The notes under the pieces are model-generated. The model ran no database searches and was not told the DNA's origin. It saw nothing but the letters and a program-made list of their open reading frames with translations. 64,000 nt of DNA. Origin: Pseudoalteromonas sp. N1230-9. Its GTDB lineage: Bacteria; Pseudomonadota; Gammaproteobacteria; Enterobacterales; Alteromonadaceae. How positions within the stretch are numbered: position 1 is the first letter of the stretch; each line of letters starts with the position of its first letter. Where the stretch lies: positions 835,512-899,511 of the forward strand of contig NZ_CP090420.1 in the NCBI RefSeq assembly GCF_032716425.1, read 5' to 3'. The position numbers and the translations under genes are program-made. This document shows positions 16,944 to 26,484 of the stretch, in pieces.

Positions 16944-19565
16944 TCAGTGGCTGTAACGAATACCTAAATAAAACCGTCGACCATTCTTATAGATGCCCGT
17001 AGGAGCATACTGATTACGTTCATATGTGTAGGTTGTTTCGTTGGTAAGGTTTATTGCATCAACAATAATATCGAATTGTTTGTTTAGTTTTATGGTTAAA
17101 TTACCGTCCAATTGACCGAAGTTTTCCATGATGGTTTCACCTACGCCAGTCGCAAAGTCAGTGCGATAATTGTATGCTAAACGGCCACTAAAGTGTTCGT
17201 TTTCGTAGTAGCTAGTTAAGTTTATTGTATGTTTTGAAGTACCAGGAATAGCGTTAAGGCTGGCATTATTACGTTTACTTCTTTGGCCATCAACAAAGGT
17301 ATAATTTGCAATTAACCCGAAACCATAAAATAGCTCTTGTTGATAACCGAGTTCAAAGCCACGAATCGTACCACCACTGCCATTGATTGGTCTGTCTATT
17401 GTCATAGCAATGTTTTCATGCACTTCAACACCACGGTTAAATTCAATAAATGACTCAACATCTTTATTAAATAAAGCGGCAGACAATAGCCCTGCATCAG
17501 CAAAGTACCATTCAAGGCTCGCATCAAATTGATTGGCTCTGTAAGGGTCTAAATCAGGGTTACCGCCTTGACCTTGTGCTTGGGTGACATTGTAGTTGGT
17601 AGAAGGCATTAAGTGATTATATTGCGGGCGAGACATGACTCTGGCTACACTAAAGCGAGAAATCACATCATCGGTAATATCAATGTTGAGGTTTATACTC
17701 GGCAGTAAGTCTGTGTAATTTTTATAGTGGGTTTGCCATTGGTAGCTGTCCGGAAGCTCAATAGGCGATGCGATGCGAGCATAAGCAGCGCTATCTTGAC
17801 GAGTATTAACAACTCGTAGCCCAAGGTTTGCGTTGTATGTATCGCCATTTAAATTTAGCTTAACATAGCCCGCAGTCGTTCTTTCTTGTATATCAAAACG
17901 ACTGGCTTTTTCTTCCTGCTGTTCAAAATTAAGTGTATTAAATTGCTCTGCAAGTAAATTGATATCAACATAGCTATAGTTTTTTAAAGTGTGCTGATTA
18001 CCAATGCCGGTTAAAAAATCATCTGGGATATCAGCAGGAAAATCAGCGAGTGTCCAAGCAAGTTGCTCTGTTAATTTATCGTATGAGCCATTAATTGAGC
18101 GTAAGCGAATAAAGTCACGTTGATGATCACGGTATTTTACGCCAAATTTTATAGAAGAAATAATTGAATGATCAACGGCACGTTCAAAGTCAGCTTGTAT
18201 ATAAAGCTCTTGATCAGTGGAATCTTGACTGTCGTTTCTGGCCTCGGTGAGTTGCCATTGTGCAGCATCAAGAGGTGAAATGGCATAATCTGCAATGATA
18301 TTTTGTTGTTGCCGTGTGTCGACACTAAACGCCGTATTCGCTGAGAATTGAGAGGTATAGTCTTGCTTTGAGCCTCCACCGCCATGAGTAAAGCCTAATT
18401 GATAAGTATTATGCCACAAATCAGCCTGTTGCGATGCGATCAACTGAATACTGCTCGTGTCGATTTGTGATTCTCGCCAAATAGCTTCCATTGCAGTGCT
18501 ATAAGGTCTATTTATATCAGTGACTTTGCTATAACGAGCAAAAGCCAATGTATTGTTGATGATTGCAGCGTCATGAATGCGGCCCCCTCTGGCAAAAACG
18601 CTGCTTGGTTGCCATAAAAAGTTCTGGTTACTGTTATCGGCATCAAGCACTGAATACAAGCCATTTAGTTGAATATTCCAATCAAAATTAAGTTGGTGCT
18701 CAAAAGCAAATGTCGCAGTGGTAAGAATTCGACGTTGCTTAAAGAGTGCCGAACCACCACCGCCTGGCGTCCAAACTCGATTTATATCGGCTAGCCTGTC
18801 TACAGGGGAGAGGCTGTTATCATCATTCAAGGCGTAGTTTTGTTCGTGCCACCCCCATGACTCTAGGCCATCACGACGTAATGAGCGCTCATTTCGACTA
18901 AAAGTTAGTAATAAGCCAGTGCTCTGTGTACTATTTTTCCAGTTATAGAAGCTCGCTAGTTGTGGATCAAACTCACCTGATAGGTCGTTATACTGCAGTT
19001 GCGTATTTATCACAAAGTGCTTATTCGGTGTTGTAAGAGGGCGCATGGTTTTTATGTTAACCGCTCCCCCTAATGATCCTTCATCATGATCCGCTTGTGG
19101 TGTTTTATAGACTTCGAGTGAAGCAACTAAATCAGCGGGCAACAAGGTATAGTTAAACCCTCTGTTGGGTTGTGATGAAATCCACCAATCGGCTGATGCA
19201 ATTGATTGACCATTTAAATAAGTACGGTTTTGCTCTGGTGTTGTTCCTCTAACACCCACTCGCTCACCTTCACCTTGAATACGTGATAATGAAATACCGG
19301 TCACACGTTGGAGTGCCTCTGCGACATTTTTATCAGGAAATTTACCGATATCTTGTGCGCTAATAGTATCTATAATTGATTGACTATTTCGTTTATCATG
19401 GAGTGACTTGACAGCGCTGTCATGAAAGCCCCTGATTTGAATGGTTTCTAAAGCGTTCTTTTCTTTATCACTTGTTTGAGCAAAGCTGTACGTTGAACTA
19501 AATACAAGTAAAATAAAACCAATATAGGTAAAAATGTTAATAAAATTGAGCGTTCTTAAAGCCAT
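16944..19565 (-). CDS. TonB-dependent receptor (TIGR01782 type), likely first gene of an operon with the S9 peptidase
   Basis: The ATG at 19565 has GGA six bases upstream and opens a signal peptide (MALRTLNFINIF...SFAQ); an in-frame ATG at 19610 has no ribosome site. The protein (873 residues) has a TonB-box-like ETIQIRG, a plug with IGKFPDKNVAEALQR, RIQGEGERVGVRG and DEGSLGGAVNIKT, then a large barrel. These are hallmarks of the TIGR01782 receptors common in Caulobacter, Xanthomonas and Alteromonadales, often serving peptides or oligosaccharides. The last residue is His in GIRYSH rather than the usual Phe. It is divergent from the CadC-like regulator and closely similar to the receptor at 23441. 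Confidence 0.92.
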   Translation of the reverse strand: MALRTLNFINIFTYIGFILLVFSSTYSFAQTSDKEKNALETIQIRGFHDSAVKSLHDKRNSQSIIDTISAQDIGKFPDKNVAEALQRVTGISLSRIQGEGERVGVRGTTPEQNRTYLNGQSIASADWWISSQPNRGFNYTLLPADLVASLEVYKTPQADHDEGSLGGAVNIKTMRPLTTPNKHFVINTQLQYNDLSGEFDPQLASFYNWKNSTQSTGLLLTFSRNERSLRRDGLESWGWHEQNYALNDDNSLSPVDRLADINRVWTPGGGGSALFKQRRILTTATFAFEHQLNFDWNIQLNGLYSVLDADNSNQNFLWQPSSVFARGGRIHDAAIINNTLAFARYSKVTDINRPYSTAMEAIWRESQIDTSSIQLIASQQADLWHNTYQLGFTHGGGGSKQDYTSQFSANTAFSVDTRQQQNIIADYAISPLDAAQWQLTEARNDSQDSTDQELYIQADFERAVDHSIISSIKFGVKYRDHQRDFIRLRSINGSYDKLTEQLAWTLADFPADIPDDFLTGIGNQHTLKNYSYVDINLLAEQFNTLNFEQQEEKASRFDIQERTTAGYVKLNLNGDTYNANLGLRVVNTRQDSAAYARIASPIELPDSYQWQTHYKNYTDLLPSINLNIDITDDVISRFSVARVMSRPQYNHLMPSTNYNVTQAQGQGGNPDLDPYRANQFDASLEWYFADAGLLSAALFNKDVESFIEFNRGVEVHENIAMTIDRPINGSGGTIRGFELGYQQELFYGFGLIANYTFVDGQRSKRNNASLNAIPGTSKHTINLTSYYENEHFSGRLAYNYRTDFATGVGETIMENFGQLDGNLTIKLNKQFDIIVDAINLTNETTYTYERNQYAPTGIYKNGRRFYLGIRYSH

Positions 19566-19714
19566 GCCAAATCCAATAAAGCGGTTAATGTGTTCTTCAA
19601 GTTGCCTCATGATAATAAAATCAAGAGTTTGTTGCTTGTTGTCAGTACCTTATTTATATTTTACGCTTTCTCGATTAATTTAACCATAGATTAACCTGTG
19701 TAACAATTGAACAA

Positions 19715-21838
19715 ATGTCGATGTCAACCCAACAAAAAGTAATGCTTAACGATGTCATCGTTGACTTTGTGAGCCTGAAAATAAAAATACAGAACGAATG
19801 GGTTGATGTAGAGTCTAGGCAATTAGCCTTGTTGTCTTTGTTATTAAAAAAACAGGGCGAAGCTGTTTCACGAGAACAGATTATGGATGCGCTATGGGGA
19901 GATGTGATCGTCAGTGATAACTCGGTGAGTCAACTGGTCACTCAACTTCGAAAAAGCCTTCATGATAATAAGTCTCCACCGCAAATTATTAGAACGATTC
20001 CTCGCATCGGCTATCAGCTAATTGCCAATGTGAGTGAACCGCCAACATTGTTTGATAAGGCTCGTCAACATTCACCAAAAAAGATGGCATTGTTTGGCGT
20101 CACAGGTATTGTTGTCGGTGTAATTAGCACTTTACTTTTACAGTATTTATTCACGGCAAAGGGCAAACCGACAGAGTTTAACTACCGTGCTCGCGTAACA
20201 TCTGCACCAGGCACTGAGGCTTTTTTACGTTACTCCCCAGATGGACGATATTTAGCGTTTAGTCAGTCAAACGAATTACAAAATCAGTTTGACTTAGCTG
20301 TATTCGATCAACAAAGCCAAACAGTTCATAATATTAAAAGCTCAGGTTATTCCGAAGAAGCACCAGTATGGTCACCAGATGGTCAGTGGTTGGCATATTA
20401 TCGTTATGACCCGTTACGCTGTGATATTCGCATAATAGGTGTTAATAACGCGATTGAAACATGGCGTTTGAGTCCAGAGTATACCTTAACACAGTGCCTG
20501 CCCAGCAGCGCTCCTACACGGCTCAAGTGGTATAAGCCAGATGTACTTTTTGGCATTGTTTGGCACGACAACCAGCCCCGTTTGATGAAATACACGCTGA
20601 GTTTGGGTGATAAAGTTAAAGTGCAAGATACAACCTTGATAGGGGAGTTTAAACCTCTCGCGTTTGATATTAGTGGCGAAGGAAAAATGCTGATTGTTGA
20701 AAAGCAGGGCATTTGGTACACACTAAGCGAAGTGAATTTGCATAACCTGAGTGAGCAGCGCATTATTAGTCGTCAGCAGTATAAACAACAGCCCATCTAT
20801 GGCGCATTTGCAAAACATATTTGGTCAGTGGAAGATGAACTGATGCGCAGCACATTACAGGGGGTAAAACACTCATTACATAAACCTATGGGATTTATTG
20901 CCAGTTTAGATGTAAACCCTGTTAATGGCGACGTTGCCCATGCAGAGGGGTTAGCGCAAATAAATGCCTATCAACTCAGTTTACATAAAGGCAGTGACGG
21001 AATAAGTGTTGATAAAACCACTCAGCTTGCCTCTTCAACCCGTATGGACTTCATGCCTACCATATCAAGCAATGGTGAGCTGGTTGCATTTATTTCTGTA
21101 CAGCGCCCTGGTGTCACTCGGTATTCTCAAGCAGAGATTTGGATTAAACATCAACGCCGAAAAGGAGCCAATCGAGTGGCTCAATTACCCAGCCATATTA
21201 CTCCAAAATACCTGCAATTTTCGCCTAATGGCGATACATTATTGTTGCTAGATGAAAGACAAAATGTGTATTTAATAAATTCTTTTTCACGCCGGTTGGT
21301 CCCTGTTATTTCAGGCTTTGAGCAATTGAATGCGGTTCGTTGGTCTGATGATAGCCAAACTATTTTTTATCAAGCAAAATCACAGCAGGGTGAATGGCAA
21401 GATTGGCAGTATGATTTGCAACTGAGCAGTAACTCATTAAAGGCAAATAATGTGACACCCCGCAGGTTATCGCCAGCTCAGCCTCTGTGGCAATTGAATC
21501 CGTCCTACATTAACTATGAGCACACATTGCGTGTTTATCTGTCAGCAGCTTTAGAGCAACATGTTCCCTTATCACAACTATTGCCATCACTTAGTTTATA
21601 TAAGCCAGCCTTATTTGAAGGGGGGATGTACTATATTCTTCGCGAAGGCCATCAGTTATCTTTGTATTGTTATGTCATTGCTTCACAAGAAAATATATTT
21701 ATTAAAAAACTAGGTGCTTATGGGTTAGATATAGGAGTTAATTTGACAATGAGTAGCTCTGTGGATGGAACACAATTGGTGTTTAGTCAGGTTGATGGTA
21801 TTGAAACTGATATTTTGTTACATCAAGTGGTTAATTAA
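19715..21838 (+). CDS. CadC-like membrane-bound transcriptional regulator with TolB-type propeller
   Basis: A 707-residue one-component regulator. Residues about 8-110 are an OmpR/PhoB-type winged helix (LLLKKQGEAVSREQIMDALWG, IRTIPRIGYQLIA). Residues about 125-147 are a single membrane helix (MALFGVTGIVVGVISTLLL). The rest is an extracytoplasmic TolB/WD40-like propeller with repeats such as YSPDGRYLAFS, WSPDGQWLAYY and FSPNGDTLLLL. This layout resembles CadC/ToxR-type regulators that bind DNA from the membrane. It is divergent from the receptor/peptidase operon and probably controls it. It ends 8 bases inside the convergent Sel1-TonB gene. The signal it senses is unknown. A second ATG two codons downstream is also possible. 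Confidence 0.88.
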   Translation: MSMSTQQKVMLNDVIVDFVSLKIKIQNEWVDVESRQLALLSLLLKKQGEAVSREQIMDALWGDVIVSDNSVSQLVTQLRKSLHDNKSPPQIIRTIPRIGYQLIANVSEPPTLFDKARQHSPKKMALFGVTGIVVGVISTLLLQYLFTAKGKPTEFNYRARVTSAPGTEAFLRYSPDGRYLAFSQSNELQNQFDLAVFDQQSQTVHNIKSSGYSEEAPVWSPDGQWLAYYRYDPLRCDIRIIGVNNAIETWRLSPEYTLTQCLPSSAPTRLKWYKPDVLFGIVWHDNQPRLMKYTLSLGDKVKVQDTTLIGEFKPLAFDISGEGKMLIVEKQGIWYTLSEVNLHNLSEQRIISRQQYKQQPIYGAFAKHIWSVEDELMRSTLQGVKHSLHKPMGFIASLDVNPVNGDVAHAEGLAQINAYQLSLHKGSDGISVDKTTQLASSTRMDFMPTISSNGELVAFISVQRPGVTRYSQAEIWIKHQRRKGANRVAQLPSHITPKYLQFSPNGDTLLLLDERQNVYLINSFSRRLVPVISGFEQLNAVRWSDDSQTIFYQAKSQQGEWQDWQYDLQLSSNSLKANNVTPRRLSPAQPLWQLNPSYINYEHTLRVYLSAALEQHVPLSQLLPSLSLYKPALFEGGMYYILREGHQLSLYCYVIASQENIFIKKLGAYGLDIGVNLTMSSSVDGTQLVFSQVDGIETDILLHQVVN

Positions 21839-23246
21839 GTAGCGTTAAAAAGGCTGAAATGGCTTGAGTACTCCAGTTTCTGTCGCGTGCTTCATTGAGC
21901 GCAGCTTGTGCAAAGAACTTAGCTTGTTCGATTTGTTTTTGTTGTTGTTGAAGTTTGGCCTGTAGCAACAATAGTTGTGGATGGCTTTTATCTAGTTTTA
22001 ATGCATCATCTAATGCGTGTTGAATATCAGCAACGGGTTCGTTTAATTCAAAAAGAAGTGCTGCTAAATCGCGCTTAGCTCTGAAGTGGCCTTGTGCGGC
22101 TGCCGCAATTAACCATTTTCGTGCTTTGTTAGGCGCATAATCAACATACTGTTTGTTTAATAACTCACGACCAAGGCGATATTGAGCATTAGCAAAACCA
22201 TTTTGCGCGGCCAATAAAACCCAATTTAAGCCTTTTTGTCTGTCTACTCGACCATAATCACCGCGCAGCAAATTAGCGCCTATTCGGTATTGAGAATTAG
22301 CGTAACCATTACGGGCTGAGGTAAGTAATAACTCACTACTGGCGGTGTCTTTTTGCCAGTGATATTTTAATAATTTACTAGCATTGTACTTATCAGAGCT
22401 TAACCAATTAGCAATATAGTATTGAACTAGTGCATTGCCTTGTTCGGCTGCATCTATTAATTCGCTTATTTCACTTTGGTAACTTTTTTGCTGACGCTGA
22501 AAACTTTGCTGGTATTGCTCACCTTTGAAGGTTGTAAAGTGATAGAGCAAAGAGCGATTATAATATGCGTGCTCTATCTCGCTAGGTGCTTCATATTGCC
22601 AACGTTTGACAGCATTTATGAGAGGCTTGTCAAACGTATTTTTGGGGTAAGAGTCTACGAGTGTAATATCGCCAACAGCGCCGTTTTTATCAATATCAAA
22701 CTCTAACCAAACCCAACCCTCTAAACCATTGTTGTAGGCGTGTTCGGGGTAGGTTGGTTCAACGGTATAGCTACGATACACACTTTGTTCATGCACAGGC
22801 TCTGCGGTTAGTTCTGGGCGCAGTTCTTGATCATACTTTTCATAACTAATATTCGTTAACAAGGCTGCGTATGCATCTTCAAGTGCTTGGTGTTGTTGTT
22901 CACTTTGTTTGGCGATAAGCCTTGCAGTATCGCGTGCTTCTTCTAGGCCAAAATCAGCGGCTAAATTAAACCACGCATAAGCTTTGGCAGGGTTTTTCTC
23001 ACGGCCTTGACCATGCAAATACATAACACCAATATTATATATCGCATCTACATTACCTAACTGAGCAAGCTCGTAAAACTGTTGCTGAGCTTTGTTATAA
23101 TCGCCTTGATGATAAGCTAAGGTGGCATCGAGAAGATCGGCTTTTACACTACAAGATAAAAGAGCATAAGTGACCAGCCATGCAAATAGTTGCATGGTTC
23201 GAGTTGCACGTTTTGCATCTTTTGGGTGAGTGGTTATGAGCGACAC
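21831..23246 (-). CDS. Sel1-repeat protein with an internal TonB C-terminal domain
   Basis: A 471-residue protein. Sel1/TPR repeats occupy about residues 35-110 (GNVDAIYNIGVMYLHGQG, AYAWFNLAADFG). A TonB_C-type domain follows at about 155-235 (VEPTYPEHAYNNGLEGWVWL, INAVKRWQYEAP). More Sel1 repeats follow at about 255-400 (NSQYRIGANLLRGDYG, GFANAQYRLGRELL). The start is a GTG at 23246; an ATG at 23195 lacks a ribosome site and would remove the positive charges before the hydrophobic segment, so I keep the longer form. The hydrophobic segment (LFAWLVTYALLSC) serves as a signal peptide or membrane anchor. It sits between two TonB-dependent receptors, so it may act as an accessory TonB-like protein; that is inference. 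Confidence 0.85.
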   Translation of the reverse strand: MSLITTHPKDAKRATRTMQLFAWLVTYALLSCSVKADLLDATLAYHQGDYNKAQQQFYELAQLGNVDAIYNIGVMYLHGQGREKNPAKAYAWFNLAADFGLEEARDTARLIAKQSEQQHQALEDAYAALLTNISYEKYDQELRPELTAEPVHEQSVYRSYTVEPTYPEHAYNNGLEGWVWLEFDIDKNGAVGDITLVDSYPKNTFDKPLINAVKRWQYEAPSEIEHAYYNRSLLYHFTTFKGEQYQQSFQRQQKSYQSEISELIDAAEQGNALVQYYIANWLSSDKYNASKLLKYHWQKDTASSELLLTSARNGYANSQYRIGANLLRGDYGRVDRQKGLNWVLLAAQNGFANAQYRLGRELLNKQYVDYAPNKARKWLIAAAAQGHFRAKRDLAALLFELNEPVADIQHALDDALKLDKSHPQLLLLQAKLQQQQKQIEQAKFFAQAALNEARDRNWSTQAISAFLTLLN

Positions 23247-23340
23247 TGGTAATTTATTTTAAGATTTTAAAAGCTCTTTAGTCATTGATTGTACTTGTTT
23301 TAGCCATGATTGCTAGAACAACACATGCTATTTAATCAAT

Positions 23341-23369
23341 AAAAAAAGCGGTGAACAAAGTCCACCGCT
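23341..23369 (-). terminator. Intrinsic terminator after the 23441 receptor gene
   Basis: On the minus strand AGCGGTG and CACCGCT pair around a nine-base loop and are followed by seven T, about 70 bases beyond the receptor stop. A second small hairpin (CCTCA/TGAGG, 23376-23391) lies just before it. Confidence 0.8.
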
Positions 23370-23440
23370 CAAAGACCTCAGGGCATTGAGGCTCACCATC
23401 CATGGCGATAGTCGGATACCTGTGTTAGCAAGTGTGTCGA

Positions 23441-26002
23441 CTAGAAATTGAAACGTACCCCAGCAGAAAAGCGACGCCCGTCAGCATATACGCCTGTAAG
23501 TGCTTGCTTAACGCCTTCCTCTTGATAGCTGAAGGTATGCTCATCTGTTAGGTTAGTTGCTTCGAAAACAGCGGTGATGTTTTCAGTGATATTAAAGTTA
23601 AAAGTGGCATCAACTTGGCCGTAATCATCTTGATAACCAGGCCATGCACGACCTGTGTCGTAACCAGTACGGAAGTTATAAGAAATTCGACCGCCAAAAC
23701 GTTCAGTTTCGTAGTAAGTGCTGATGTTATACGTATGCTCAGAAATACCAGGAATAAGCACATCGTTGCCTTCTAAGTCTTTTGACTCTCCATCAACAAA
23801 TGTGTAGTTAGCCGCGACCCCAACCCCTTCTGTTATTTCTGTTTGGAAACCAAGCTCTATTCCTTTTAATGTGCCTGACGGACCATTAATCGGACGGCTT
23901 ATTTCAATTTCCACACCGTTAAATATTTCGGTTTGGGTGTTATTGCCTAAAGTAGACTGTAAGTCTTTATAGAACAGAGCGGCTGAAAAAATGCCTGCAT
24001 CAGCGAAATACCACTCGTAGCCAACATCAAATTGTGTTGCACGGTATGGGTCGATATTTGAGTTACCACCCGTACCTACACGAGTTTCTGTGTTATAGGT
24101 TGTGGCATTCGTCATTGCGGCGTAGTCTGGACGCGTCATAACACGTGCAGCACCAATACGAAGTAACATGTCGTCATTTAAGTCAATTGCTAAATTTAAG
24201 CTTGGAAGAATATCAAAGTAACTGGTTTCTTCTTCTTGCCACGCTTTAGCATCAGCAGGTCCTACATAGGCACCTGTGGTTTGTTTGGTTTCAACTAAAC
24301 GCACACCCACGTTACCACGCATACCTTCCACATCAATATCAGCTTTTACATAGCCTGCGAAGATGTTTTCTTCGATTGCAAAGTTACTATCGAACAGTAG
24401 GTTATATTGCCAATCAAGGGCATCACCATCACGACGTACTTTTCCAAGATCCGTCATGGCATAATCACGCAATGTACCGCTTGATCCAATATCCGATAAG
24501 AAGTCGCTTGGTGCAGGGTTCGAATAGTCGGCTAGGCTCCAGTTTAGATCTGTGCGAGTCTGTGACTGCAAGCGAACATTTTCACGCTTGTGATCTCGGT
24601 ATTTAACACCGAACTTAATTTTACTGAATACTGCGACATCAATTGCACGCTCAAAATCTGTTTGCGCATAGTATTCTTTATCGAGTGCATCATTTGAGTC
24701 GTAACGTAAAAAGCCTAAATTCCATAAACTACCATCGGCAGGATCGTTGGCGTAACTTGTTTCAATATTTTCAGTGTTTGCCGCGTTGTAGCTATGTACC
24801 GTGTTACCTTCCCAGCCAACGCTTCGGTCTGTTTGAGTTCCTCCCGAACCTTCTGTTACACCAATGTGGTAAGATGATTTCCACGTTTCGCCTTCATGAA
24901 CCAGTTTAATATCGTATGAATTGGTTTTAAGTTCTGAATTACGAACTTTTGTTTCATCAAGAACATTATTCCCTGTTTCAGATAAACCAAAGGTACCAGC
25001 TTGGGCGAAGCGACCTACCTTGTCATGCTCAACAACATCTAAAGACGTGTATTGTGAACCACCATAGCCAGGTAACCAAAGGAAGTTTTGGTTGGCATTA
25101 TTGGCTTTCATTGTTGAATCAAGTGCATTAAAGGTAATATCAATATCGTCTGTTGGGCGGTATTGAAGTGTTAAATTGAAGCCTGTTCTGATTCTTTCTT
25201 GGGTGAACATGGCTGAACCACCACCACCGGGTGTGTACACATCTTCAATAACAGAGCCATCTTCTAGAGTGACATCTCGGTGCGTCCAGCTCCATGCTTC
25301 AATACCATCGCGACGAAGATTACGTTTTTGTTTGAAAACAGAGACGAGTGCACCAAACGTTTCGTTGTCATTTTTCCAGCTGTAAAGACCTGCAAGTTGT
25401 GGGTCTGTTTCGCCAGAAACCTCGCTGTGCTGCATCAGCACTGAGCCTGCTATTTTATTTGCTTCAAGATCGAGAGGTTTGCGTGTTCTAACAATTACCG
25501 TACCACCGATCGAACCTTCATCAATGTCGGCTTCAGGTGATTTATAGACTTCAAGGCCTGATACTATTTCAGAAGGAAGCATCGTATAGTTGAAGCCCCT
25601 GCTTGCTGATGAATCGACCCACCAATCTGCAGAGCCAACTGCTTGGCCATTTAATAAAGTACGGTTTTGGTTTTCTGAGGTACCACGAATACTAATACGT
25701 TCGCCCTCACCAAACGCGCGGCTCATTGATACGCCCGTTATACGTTGTAGCGATTCGGCAACATTTTGATCAGGAAACTTACCAATATCTTCTGATGTAA
25801 CGGCATCTACAATTGAGTTTGCATAGCGTTTAGTATTGAGTGACTTTACAACGCTGCCGCGAATACCGCGGACTTGAATAACTTCTACTTCATCGGTGGT
25901 AGCTTTATCTGCCTCATTAGCAAATACAGGTAAACTGATACCCGCACTTACCAATGACAAGCTGATAGCTAAACTTAATTTATTTTTGTTCAAGCTTAAC
26001 AT
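23441..26002 (-). CDS. TonB-dependent receptor (TIGR01782 type), paralogue of the 16944 receptor
   Basis: An 853-residue receptor with a strong AAGGGGAT ribosome site and signal peptide (MLSLNKNKLSLAISLSLVSAGISLPVFA). It has a TonB-box-like EVEVIQVRG, a plug with IGKFPDQNVAESLQR, GEGERISIRG, ADWWVDSSASRGFNY and DEGSIGGTVIVRT, and a barrel ending GVRFNF with the standard terminal Phe. Motif order, spacing and many loops match the receptor at 16944, so the two are paralogues. The probable ligands are peptides or other oligomers, judging from the neighbouring S9 peptidase. It is monocistronic, with a terminator downstream and a 480-base upstream region. Confidence 0.92.
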   Translation of the reverse strand: MLSLNKNKLSLAISLSLVSAGISLPVFANEADKATTDEVEVIQVRGIRGSVVKSLNTKRYANSIVDAVTSEDIGKFPDQNVAESLQRITGVSMSRAFGEGERISIRGTSENQNRTLLNGQAVGSADWWVDSSASRGFNYTMLPSEIVSGLEVYKSPEADIDEGSIGGTVIVRTRKPLDLEANKIAGSVLMQHSEVSGETDPQLAGLYSWKNDNETFGALVSVFKQKRNLRRDGIEAWSWTHRDVTLEDGSVIEDVYTPGGGGSAMFTQERIRTGFNLTLQYRPTDDIDITFNALDSTMKANNANQNFLWLPGYGGSQYTSLDVVEHDKVGRFAQAGTFGLSETGNNVLDETKVRNSELKTNSYDIKLVHEGETWKSSYHIGVTEGSGGTQTDRSVGWEGNTVHSYNAANTENIETSYANDPADGSLWNLGFLRYDSNDALDKEYYAQTDFERAIDVAVFSKIKFGVKYRDHKRENVRLQSQTRTDLNWSLADYSNPAPSDFLSDIGSSGTLRDYAMTDLGKVRRDGDALDWQYNLLFDSNFAIEENIFAGYVKADIDVEGMRGNVGVRLVETKQTTGAYVGPADAKAWQEEETSYFDILPSLNLAIDLNDDMLLRIGAARVMTRPDYAAMTNATTYNTETRVGTGGNSNIDPYRATQFDVGYEWYFADAGIFSAALFYKDLQSTLGNNTQTEIFNGVEIEISRPINGPSGTLKGIELGFQTEITEGVGVAANYTFVDGESKDLEGNDVLIPGISEHTYNISTYYETERFGGRISYNFRTGYDTGRAWPGYQDDYGQVDATFNFNITENITAVFEATNLTDEHTFSYQEEGVKQALTGVYADGRRFSAGVRFNF

Positions 26003-26433
26003 TGTCGATCCCCTTGAATTCGAACTGTTGTCTTATCATTTGTGTTTGTACTTGTGTGGATGCACATAGCACTGAATTGTTGTCAAACTAACGCAACTTA
26101 ATGTTGCTTATTTTTCTTGCTCTGATTTTAGGCAGCGCTGTCATTTTAAGTTTGAGAGGCTATTAAACGCTTTTAAATGCAGGGGAGTCTTGAATTTGAA
26201 TGAAAAGTTGTGAAATGTTAAAAATAGATTAAATTAAATGGCTTTTTATGATTTATTTAATTGAATTTACTATATTTTTAATTGTTAAAAATTTTCGTTT
26301 CTTTAATAAGTTAAGTTTACTTATTAACTTTGAGATGAAAATTAGCGCATGATTCATAACTTATAGATGTAAAAGTGTGCAAATATTCGCTATTTGAACT
26401 CGCAATTATTAACAGTTCTTTGTGAATGTGGCG
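26003..26433. other. Long AT-rich leader region between tyrS and the 23441 receptor
   Basis: This stretch should carry the promoter of the minus-strand receptor gene. It is very AT-rich, with many A- and T-runs. I see no coding frame, repeat or clear operator in it. Confidence 0.5.
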
Positions 26434-26471
26434 ATGCGAACAAACGTGCTTTAGGCACGTTTATCCGCATT
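26434..26471 (-). terminator. Hairpin after tyrS, probable terminator
   Basis: AAACGTGC and GCACGTTT pair around TTTAG, and the stem extends past a three-base bulge into ATGCG/CGCAT. It lies just beyond the tyrS stop. The T-run after it on the minus strand is short, so termination strength is uncertain. Confidence 0.5.
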
Positions 26472-26484
26472 TTAGTGAAGGCTA

